Below are positions 1-4,922 of a DNA stretch of 5,951 nucleotides, piece by piece. This DNA comes from CAZMGD01 sp964565705. GTDB taxonomy: Bacteria > Actinomycetota > Acidimicrobiia > Acidimicrobiales > Ilumatobacteraceae. The position numbers and the translations under genes were made by a program. The stretch covers positions 1 through 5,951 of the forward strand of contig CAZMGD010000173.1 of assembly GCA_964565705.1 (NCBI GenBank), given 5' to 3'. Each line of letters begins with the position of its first letter. Position 1 is the stretch's first letter. Under the pieces are notes generated by a model. It did not search any database. It was not told the DNA's origin and saw nothing but the letters and a program-made list of their open reading frames with translations.

Positions 1-504
1 GTGCGCCGCCATCCGGTGGGCCTCGTCGACGACGACCAGATCCCACTCCTGGCCGCCGAGCCTCGCCACGAGGTCGTCGTTGCGGGAGAGGTGATCGAGC
101 CGCGCGATCAGCAGGTTCCGCTCACCGAAGGGATCGCCGGTGCGCGACGCGTCGATCAGCTCGCGGGTCAGGATCGAGAAGTCGAGGTCGAACTTCTCCG
201 CCAGCTCGTCCTGCCACTGCGTCACCAGCCCGCCGGGGGCGACGATCAGGCAGCGCTGGAGGTCGCCGCGCAGCAACAGCTCCTTGATGTAGAGGCCAGC
301 CATGATCGTCTTGCCGGCCCCCGGATCGTCGGCCAGGCAGAACCGCAGCGGCTGGCGGGGCAGCATGTCGCCGTACACGGCGAGGATCTGGTGCGGCAAC
401 GGCTCGATCAGGCTGAGGTGTACGGCGAGGCGCGGATCGAACAGGTAGGCCAGCCGGATGCGGCGGGCCTCGGCGACGAGCCGGAACAGCGCCCCGTCGC
501 GTGG
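1..504 (-). pseudogene. SNF2-type DEAH-box helicase, ATPase core fragment lacking its 5' end (also cut by the window edge)
   Basis: The minus frame reads as the first part of a superfamily 2 helicase/translocase ATPase domain. Counting from codon 502-504 as residue 1, it begins PRDGALFRLVAEARRIRL. It then shows LPHQ near the start of the core, Walker A DDPGAGKT with Lys65, motif Ia around APGGLVTQWQDEL, and motif II DEAH at 160-163 just before the window edge. From memory, close relatives are proteins of roughly 1,000 residues annotated as DEAD/DEAH or SNF2 helicases, some in DISARM-like or methylase-linked defence loci. Those relatives carry an N-terminal segment of some tens of residues before the DGALFRL stretch. 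Here that segment is absent: the frame opens directly after the TAG of the upstream gene at 505-507. The first possible starts (TTG 397-399, GTG 376-378, ATG 364-366) would remove conserved sequence, and the ATG has no convincing ribosome-binding site. I infer a truncated, probably non-functional gene or an assembly join. The family call is firm; a defence role is speculative. Confidence 0.72.
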
Positions 505-1143
505 CTACTGGCGGAGCGCGGCGTACTCGGCGATGCGCACCATCACCTCGTCGCCGACCTTGTGCACCGCGCCGGCGTCGAACGGGGGCTGGGGGTCGTA
601 CTCGATCATCAGCTGGGCGGCCTCGGCGGCGGTGCGATCGACCAGCAGCTCGACGAGGCGCAGGGCCATGTCGATGCCGGAGGAGACGCCGGCGGCGGTG
701 ATGATCCGCTCCGGCAGGTGCTCCACCACGCGCTGCGAGGTCGGGATCGCGCCGAGCTTCCCGAGGACGTCCATCACCGACCAGTAGGTCGTCGCCGTCA
801 GGCCGTCGAGCAGCCCCGCGGCGGCGAGGCCGAGCGAGCCCGTGCACACCGACGTCGTGAACGTGGTGGTGCGGTGCACACCGCGCACCCACTCCAGGAC
901 CCGCTCGTCGCCGATCAGCGCCCGGCTGCCGATGCCGCCGGGCATGACGAGGATGCCGGGCGTGGGCACCTCCTCGAACGTGGCGTCGGCAGTGACGCCG
1001 AGCATCCCGTTCTCCGTGCGGACCTCGCCGCGCTCGTGGCCGACGAACACGATGTCGATGCTCGGGATGCGTTGCAGCACCTCGTACGGGCCGACGGCGT
1101 CGAGCGCGGTGAACTGGGGGAACAGGGCGATGGCTGCCTGCAC
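505..1143 (-). CDS. DJ-1/PfpI family protein, isonitrile hydratase-like
   Basis: A complete 212-residue class I glutamine amidotransferase-like (DJ-1/PfpI) protein, probably cytoplasmic. The N-terminal FTALDAVGPYEVL puts Asp15 where isonitrile hydratase (InhA) has its catalytic Asp. The nucleophile elbow TSVCTGS gives Cys100-Thr101. The tail IEYDPQPPFDAGA closely resembles the matching stretch of InhA, which hydrates isonitriles to N-formamides. The TTHW motif of many relatives is TTYW here, so Tyr120 occupies the position that corresponds by spacing to DJ-1 His126. The start is GTG, supported by a ribosome-binding site 7 nt upstream. The gene lies 39 nt after the AraC-type regulator stop with no obvious promoter between them, so the two are probably co-transcribed. 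It ends at TAG 505-507, directly against the helicase remnant in the same frame. Family membership is clear; the substrate is unknown, and isonitriles are only one possibility. Confidence 0.88.
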   Translation of the reverse strand: MQAAIALFPQFTALDAVGPYEVLQRIPSIDIVFVGHERGEVRTENGMLGVTADATFEEVPTPGILVMPGGIGSRALIGDERVLEWVRGVHRTTTFTTSVCTGSLGLAAAGLLDGLTATTYWSVMDVLGKLGAIPTSQRVVEHLPERIITAAGVSSGIDMALRLVELLVDRTAAEAAQLMIEYDPQPPFDAGAVHKVGDEVMVRIAEYAALRQ

Positions 1144-1150
1144 GGGATGG

Positions 1151-1156
1151 TCCTCT
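1151..1156 (-). promoter_or_regulatory. Ribosome-binding site of the DJ-1/PfpI gene
   Basis: The minus strand reads AGAGGA, 7 nt before the GTG at 1141-1143. This is good Shine-Dalgarno complementarity at normal spacing and supports GTG as the start. Confidence 0.6.
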
Positions 1157-1182
1157 CGGGTTGGGTCGTCAGGAGTGGATGG

Positions 1183-2145
1183 TCAGGGGTGGGTGGCGAA
1201 ACGTCGCCGGTAGTCGTCGGGCCCGACGCCGAGGGCGCGGTGGAACGCCCGGCGCAGCGTCTCGGCGCTGCCGAACCCGCACTCCCGAGCGACGGCGGCG
1301 GTGGTCGTGCCCGCCCGCTCCAGCCGCCGGCGGGCTGCCTCGATGCGCACCCGCTCCACGTACTTGGCGGGCGACAGGCCGACCTGGCGGCTGAACAGGC
1401 GAGCGAAGTGGCGCTCGCTCATGCCCGCCCGGTCGGCGAGGCGAGCGAGCGTGAGGTCGTCGCCGGGGTTGGCGTCGATGTGGCGCTGTACGGCGAGCAC
1501 AGGCGGATCGCTCGCCCGCTCGGTCCACACCGGCGTGGCGAACTGCGTCTGGCCACCTGGCCGGCGGAGGAACATGACGAGGTCGCGGGCGACCGCCTGA
1601 GCGAGTTCGACCCCGTGGTCGGCCTCGACCATCGCCAGCGCGAGGTCGATGCCGGCGGTCACGCCCGCTGACGTCCACACCCGGCCGTCCTCGATGTAGA
1701 TGGGATCGCCGTCGACCGTCAACGACGGATACCGGCGCTGCAGCGCGTCGGCGAAGCGCCAGTGGGTCGTCACCCGCGACCCGTCGAGCAACCCGGCGCA
1801 GGCGCCGAGGAACGCGCCGGTGCACACCGTGGCGAAGCGTTCGGCGTCGCGCCCGGCCTCGGCGAGCCAGCGCACCTCGGGCGAGTCCGGGCCGAGGTGG
1901 CGGGTCGCCGGACCGCCGGGAACCAGCAGCGTGTGGACTGCTGTGCGCAGCGACGTCCACGGCGCGGTGGCGACGGTCAGCCCGCTGCCGCTGTCGACGG
2001 GCCCGCCGTGGTGACTGATGACCCGGACGTCGTACACGGCGCGCCCGAGCGCGTCGTTGGCGCCGGTGAACACCTCGTGGGGCCCGACGAGGTCGAGCGC
2101 CTGCATGCCTTCGAAGGCGAGGATGGCGACGGTGAGGGGTGGCAC
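1183..2145 (-). CDS. GlxA/FtrA-type AraC-family regulator with N-terminal DJ-1/PfpI domain
   Basis: A 320-residue transcription regulator if it starts at GTG 2143-2145. Residues 4-190 form a DJ-1/PfpI (GATase1-like) sensor domain: LDLVGPHEVF near residue 18, ATVCTGAF with Cys108, and VTTHW with His128, the spacing seen for Cys106/His126 in DJ-1. Residues 217-316 form the AraC DNA-binding domain with two helix-turn-helix units, LTLARLADRAGMSERHFARL (231-250) and a second at 281-306 containing ECGFGSAETLRRAF. Such regulators usually activate a neighbouring metabolic operon in response to a small molecule; the ligand here is unknown. The start was chosen because homology begins at VPPLTVAILAFEGMQ and a promoter-like sequence ends 6 nt upstream. 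The frame remains open to a TTG at 2251-2253, but that extension looks non-coding and runs into a large palindrome. The stand-alone DJ-1/PfpI gene follows and is the likeliest target or partner. Confidence 0.88.
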   Translation of the reverse strand: MPPLTVAILAFEGMQALDLVGPHEVFTGANDALGRAVYDVRVISHHGGPVDSGSGLTVATAPWTSLRTAVHTLLVPGGPATRHLGPDSPEVRWLAEAGRDAERFATVCTGAFLGACAGLLDGSRVTTHWRFADALQRRYPSLTVDGDPIYIEDGRVWTSAGVTAGIDLALAMVEADHGVELAQAVARDLVMFLRRPGGQTQFATPVWTERASDPPVLAVQRHIDANPGDDLTLARLADRAGMSERHFARLFSRQVGLSPAKYVERVRIEAARRRLERAGTTTAAVARECGFGSAETLRRAFHRALGVGPDDYRRRFATHP

Positions 2146-2151
2146 CCGGCC

Positions 2152-2180
2152 ATCGTCTGCCGACCGTCGGATGTCGTCAA
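2152..2180 (-). promoter_or_regulatory. Candidate leaderless promoter of the AraC-type regulator
   Basis: On the minus strand, TTGACG (2180-2175) and GACGAT (2157-2152) are separated by 17 nt. The -10-like box ends 6 nt before the GTG, which would place the transcription start at or next to the first base of the start codon. There is no Shine-Dalgarno sequence before this GTG. Leaderless mRNAs are common in Actinomycetota, so the arrangement is plausible. The -35 is good, the -10 matches TATAAT poorly, and the site is unproven. Confidence 0.35.
2160..2170. promoter_or_regulatory. Candidate operator: 11-nt palindrome within the promoter spacer
   Basis: CCGAC-C-GTCGG is a perfect inverted repeat with 5-bp arms around one central base. 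It lies between the candidate -35 and -10 boxes of the regulator gene, where a bound protein would block or remodel polymerase binding. AraC proteins more often use direct repeats, so autoregulation is only one option. In a GC-rich genome a palindrome this short can arise by chance. Confidence 0.25.
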
Positions 2181-2221
2181 TGACCACAACCCCACGATTC
2201 CGGCCATCCCCCCTTTTCGTT

Positions 2222-2265
2222 CTCGGGAGTGTTGTGGTCGCTGGAGCGACCAAAACACTCCCGAG
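2222..2265 (-). terminator. Long hairpin after the HIT gene, probable transcription terminator
   Basis: Two 21-nt arms (2222-2242 and 2245-2265) flank GG and pair with a single mismatch (G2233 facing A2254). The right arm starts one base after the TGA of the HIT gene, the usual place for an intrinsic terminator. It separates that gene from the AraC-type regulator downstream. No U-run follows on the minus strand (AACGAAAAGG); U-poor terminators are frequent in actinobacteria. The stem is longer and more perfect than a typical terminator, so a dispersed repeat, an operator or a protein-binding cruciform remain possible. Confidence 0.6.
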
Positions 2266-2266
2266 T

Positions 2267-2698
2267 TCAGGGGAGCACGCCCCGCTCGGCCTCCCAGGCT
2301 GCGGCGAGCGCGGCGCCGACGTCGGCCTGGTGCTGCGGTGATTCGTAGCGCGTGCGAGGCCAGAAGAAGCCCTTCAGGCCATCGCCCTTCGTGCGCGGCA
2401 CGACGTGTACGTGGAGGTGTGGCACCGACTGGCTGACCCGGTTGTTGAGCGCGACGAACGAGCCCGCTGCACGCATCGTCGTCTCGACGACGCGCTCCAT
2501 CGAGGCCACGCGCTCGAACAGCGGCCCGACGCGATCGGTCGGCAGGTCGGCCAGCGTCTCGACGTGCGCCCGCGACACGATCAGGACGTGGCCGGGGAAC
2601 AGCGGCCGGATGTCGAGGAAGGCGACGATCTCGTCGTCGGAGGCCACGATCGTGGCCGGCTCCTCACCGCCGACGATGCGGCAGAACAGGCAGCTCAC
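2267..2698 (-). CDS. HIT family (histidine triad) nucleotide hydrolase/transferase
   Basis: A 143-residue cytoplasmic HIT protein, close to the usual length of the family. It opens VSCLFCRIVGGEEPA with the Cys3/Cys6 pair common in bacterial HIT proteins. It continues with AFLDIRPLFPGHVLIVSRAH (residues 26-45) and NNRVSQS (85-91), and then the triad PHLHVHVVPR with His94, His96 and His98. His96, the middle one, is the expected nucleophile of phosphoramidate or dinucleotide cleavage. The tail KGFFWPRTRY is shared with a HIT group I remember from actinobacteria. The natural substrate is not predictable. GTG 2696-2698 was chosen because homology starts there; the frame stays open upstream to 2815, but that part is arginine-rich shadow sequence. 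The GTG lacks a Shine-Dalgarno sequence and overlaps the stop of a short upstream ORF, which suggests translational coupling. A strong hairpin follows the stop by one base. Confidence 0.9.
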   Translation of the reverse strand: MSCLFCRIVGGEEPATIVASDDEIVAFLDIRPLFPGHVLIVSRAHVETLADLPTDRVGPLFERVASMERVVETTMRAAGSFVALNNRVSQSVPHLHVHVVPRTKGDGLKGFFWPRTRYESPQHQADVGAALAAAWEAERGVLP

Positions 2699-2751
2699 GC
2701 GACGGCGAGCGTGACCGGGACGTTGCCGCCCGTCGTGTACGGCGTCTGCAT
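2695..2751 (-). CDS. 18-codon ORF coupled to the HIT gene (possible leader peptide)
   Basis: ATG at 2749-2751 opens an 18-residue frame, MQTPYTTGGNVPVTLAVA, ending in TGA at 2695-2697. The stop shares bases with the HIT start in a GTGA overlap. The minus strand has GGAGG at 2763-2759, 7 nt before the ATG, the best ribosome-binding site I see in the window. The HIT GTG has none. The likely role is to load ribosomes that then re-initiate on HIT. The peptide is not Cys-, His- or Trp-rich and does not look like an attenuator or a membrane peptide; I recognise no family. Alternatives are a translated but meaningless leader, or a frameshift that separated the true N-terminus of HIT. Confidence 0.45.
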   Translation of the reverse strand: MQTPYTTGGNVPVTLAVA

Positions 2752-2758
2752 GTCGGAT

Positions 2759-2763
2759 CCTCC
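2759..2763 (-). promoter_or_regulatory. Strong Shine-Dalgarno sequence of the 18-codon ORF
   Basis: The minus strand reads GGAGG, 7 nt before the ATG at 2749-2751. It lies too far (about 60 nt) from the HIT GTG to serve it directly, which is the main support for the short ORF being translated. Confidence 0.6.
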
Positions 2764-2788
2764 GTCGCGGTGCGCTCCCTGCAACCCT

Positions 2789-2807
2789 GCCACGGCGCCG
2801 CCGTGGC
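2789..2807 (-). terminator. Weak hairpin after the ABC transporter operon
   Basis: GCCACGG (2789-2795) and CCGTGGC (2801-2807) form a perfect 7-bp GC-rich stem with a 5-nt loop, 26 nt after the permease stop. There is no U-run. It could end or attenuate the transporter transcript, or simply lie in a read-through leader of the HIT gene. Confidence 0.3.
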
Positions 2808-2833
2808 CCACCCACACCGAGGGGGGAGTCGGG

Positions 2834-4132
2834 CTAGTGGGCCGCGGCGCTGCGCCGGGAGATCGCGTCGAGCGAGGCGAAGAGCAAGAGCACGGCGCCG
2901 TTGACGATGAACTTCGGGCCCGCCGCCGAGAAGTCGATGCCGCCGATCGTCTTGAGCAGAGGCAGCCCGTTGTTGATCAGGCCGAACACGAGGCCGCCGA
3001 TGAGGCCGTTGATCACCCGGCCGCGGCCGCCGAACAGGCTCGTGCCGCCGATGACCGCGGCGCCGACGGCGATCAGCAGCGTGTCGTTGCCGCCGGTCTG
3101 CGGGTCGACCGAGTTCAGCCGGGAAGCGAAGATGATGCCGGCCACGCAGGCCAGCAGGGCGCAGAGGATGAACGCCTGCATCCGCACCCGCACGAGGCTG
3201 ATGCCGGCGCGACGGGCAGCCTCGGCGTTGCCGCCGACGGCGAGCAGGTGGCGACCCCACGCCGTGCGCTCGAGGAGGAACGTCAGTACGACCACCAGCA
3301 CGAGCACGATCGGCACGACGTACGGCACGCCCTGGAGACCGGCCGCGCCCCGAGGCCGGTTGAGCAGGTACGTGCCGGCGCCCCACACGACGGCGAGCAC
3401 GCCCGCCTTGGCGGCGATCACCGACGTCGCCTCGCCGGCGAGCCCTGCGCGGCGCCGCGCTCTTGCTCTGCCGAGGCGCACGGCCAGGTAGCCGAGCACG
3501 AGGATCGCCCACATCGCCCAGCCCGCCCAGACCGCCATGTTGTCGTTCTCGATGGCGACGATGATGTCGTTCTCGATCTTGATCGTGCCGCCCTCCTTCG
3601 TGATCTGGAGCAGCACGCCCTGCCAGGCCAGGAACGTGGAGAGGGTCACGACGAACGAGGGGATGCCGAGGCGGGCCACCATGAAGCCGACGAACGAGCC
3701 CATGACCAGCGCGGCGAGGAACGCGAGCGCGAGCGCGGCGGGCAACGGCCAGTCGGCGCGCAGGCGGGAGGCCATGATCGCCGCGCACACGCCGGCCGCG
3801 TAGCCGGCGCCGAGGTCGATCTCGCCGAGCAGCAGCACGAACGTGACGCTGATCGCGAGCACGCAGTAGGGCGCGGCCTGGGTGAAGAAGTTGCCGAAGT
3901 TGAACAGCGTGAGGAAGCTGTCCGGGCGCAGCACGGCGAAGATCAGCGTCAGCACGCCGAGCGCCGCGGTGGCCGGCATCAGGCCGAGGTCGCCGCCGCG
4001 GCGGAACCGGCCGAAGTAGTTCGTGATCGACTCCTTGAGCCCGATCGGGGTGGTGTCGAGCACGAAGTCGGTGCCCACCGTCGCGCCGAGTGACGCGGCG
4101 GCGGGTTCGATGGCGTCGTTCGCCGCGGTCAC
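2834..4132 (-). CDS. xylH: XylH-like sugar ABC transporter permease
   Basis: A 432-residue integral membrane protein of the BPD_transp_2 family (XylH/RbsC/FrcB type), which forms the sugar channel across the cytoplasmic membrane. After a polar N-terminal region of about 48 residues come about ten to twelve hydrophobic segments, roughly 50-69, 84-103, 129-153, 155-175, 201-220, 241-257, 269-288, 318-336, 352-369, 374-390 and 404-422. Family marks are GEIDLGAGY (103-111), GIPSFVVTLSTFLAWQG (156-172) and the cytoplasmic loop GRHLLAVGGNAEAARRAGIS (293-312) that contacts the ATPase. GGTSLFGGRG (362-371) follows. An Arg-rich loop (about 222-229) separates two middle segments. The start is GTG, sharing GTGA with the stop of the ATPase gene, with AGG 7 nt upstream. 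Length is close to or slightly above the usual XylH. The sugar is inferred from the XylF-like partner; another pentose or sugar alcohol is possible. Confidence 0.9.
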   Translation of the reverse strand: MTAANDAIEPAAASLGATVGTDFVLDTTPIGLKESITNYFGRFRRGGDLGLMPATAALGVLTLIFAVLRPDSFLTLFNFGNFFTQAAPYCVLAISVTFVLLLGEIDLGAGYAAGVCAAIMASRLRADWPLPAALALAFLAALVMGSFVGFMVARLGIPSFVVTLSTFLAWQGVLLQITKEGGTIKIENDIIVAIENDNMAVWAGWAMWAILVLGYLAVRLGRARARRRAGLAGEATSVIAAKAGVLAVVWGAGTYLLNRPRGAAGLQGVPYVVPIVLVLVVVLTFLLERTAWGRHLLAVGGNAEAARRAGISLVRVRMQAFILCALLACVAGIIFASRLNSVDPQTGGNDTLLIAVGAAVIGGTSLFGGRGRVINGLIGGLVFGLINNGLPLLKTIGGIDFSAAGPKFIVNGAVLLLFASLDAISRRSAAAH

Positions 4133-4920
4133 ACCGTCACCTGCCGGGCCTGCGCGGCGCCGAGGCCGATCGTGCCGGAACGGCCGGTCGTGATCAGTTC
4201 GACGACCTGCTCGACGCTGCTCGACGCCGCCGGCACCTGGGCCACCAGGCGGCCCAGGTACAAGCAGGCGATGCTGTCGGACACCTCGAACACGTCGATC
4301 ATGTTGTGGGAGATGATGAGGACGCCGAGGCCTTTGTCGGCGAGGCGCCGAACGGTGGCCAGCACCTGAGCGGTCTGCTGCACGCCGAGGGCGGCGGTGG
4401 GCTCGTCGAGGATGACGAGCCTCGACTCCCAGAGCACTGCCTTCGCGATCGCGACCGTCTGGCGCTGGCCACCCGACAGATCCGAGACTCTCGTGCGCAC
4501 CGTCTTCACGGTGCGCACGTTGAGTCCCGCGAGCGTGGTCCTGGCGAGCTGCTCCATCCGCGTCTCGTCGAGACGTCCACGGTCCGTGCGCTCACGGCCG
4601 AGGAACATGTTGCCGACGATGTCGAGGTTGTCGCAGAGCGCCAGATCCTGGTACACGGTCTCGATCCCGAGTGCTGCAGCGTCGCGCGGGCCGTGGATGT
4701 GCTGCAGCTCACCGTTGATCAGCGTCTGCCCCGAGTCGGCGGCGTGGATGCCGTTGACGCACTTGATCAGCGTCGACTTCCCAGCACCGTTGTCGCCGAC
4801 GAGCGCTGTCACCTGACCGGCGGCGACCGTGAGGTCGACGTCGATCAGCACGCGCACCGGGCCGAAGCTCTTCGAGAGGTGGCGCACCTCCAGCAGCGGG
4901 GGCGAGACCGTGTCGTCCAT
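4129..4920 (-). CDS. Single-domain sugar ABC transporter ATPase (FrcA-like)
   Basis: A 263-residue ATP-binding subunit that drives the importer from the cytoplasmic face. All motifs are present: Walker A GDNGAGKST (42-50), Q-loop Gln91 in VYQDLAL, signature LSGGQ (148-152), Walker B LVILDEP with Asp172/Glu173, and H-loop His205 in IISHN. XylG and RbsA carry two fused ATPase domains (about 500 residues). This protein has one and must act as a homodimer, like the short FrcA-type subunits. The D-loop reads AALGV instead of the common SALD; from memory this is usual in the short group. ATG 4918-4920 was chosen because the domain begins right after it and it lies 2 nt behind the stop of the binding-protein gene. 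The frame stays open further upstream only as a shadow. Its stop overlaps the permease start, so the subunits should be made in step. Confidence 0.92.
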   Translation of the reverse strand: MDDTVSPPLLEVRHLSKSFGPVRVLIDVDLTVAAGQVTALVGDNGAGKSTLIKCVNGIHAADSGQTLINGELQHIHGPRDAAALGIETVYQDLALCDNLDIVGNMFLGRERTDRGRLDETRMEQLARTTLAGLNVRTVKTVRTRVSDLSGGQRQTVAIAKAVLWESRLVILDEPTAALGVQQTAQVLATVRRLADKGLGVLIISHNMIDVFEVSDSIACLYLGRLVAQVPAASSSVEQVVELITTGRSGTIGLGAAQARQVTV

Positions 4921-4922
4921 CG

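Noticed and set aside
122..892. Minus-strand 256-codon frame over the DJ-1/PfpI and helicase region
   Set aside because: Arg/Pro/Ala-rich translation without motifs, out of frame with two recognisable protein families. I also checked it for the missing helicase N-terminus and saw none.
1144..1182. Short gap between the regulator and DJ-1/PfpI genes as a promoter region
   Set aside because: It is only 39 nt long, and apart from the ribosome-binding site I see no -35/-10 pair or hairpin. Co-transcription is the simpler reading.
1..1671. A 556-codon open frame on the plus strand
   Set aside because: It runs antisense to the helicase remnant, the DJ-1/PfpI gene and part of the regulator. Its translation is low-complexity (rich in Asp, Glu, Arg, Ala, Gly) without any motif, as expected opposite GC-rich genes.
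2146..2253. N-terminal extension of the regulator to a TTG at 2251-2253
   Set aside because: The extra 36 residues show no family similarity, the TTG lies inside the large palindrome, and a promoter-like sequence lies just before the GTG at 2143-2145.
2699..2815. N-terminal extension of the HIT protein
   Set aside because: The extension is Arg/Gly-rich shadow sequence. HIT proteins normally begin immediately before the CxFC motif, which the GTG at 2696-2698 provides.
2405..4093. A 562-codon open frame on the plus strand
   Set aside because: It is antisense to HIT and the permease. The product is a repetitive His/Glu/Arg/Ala-rich string without domains, while the minus strand encodes clear family proteins.
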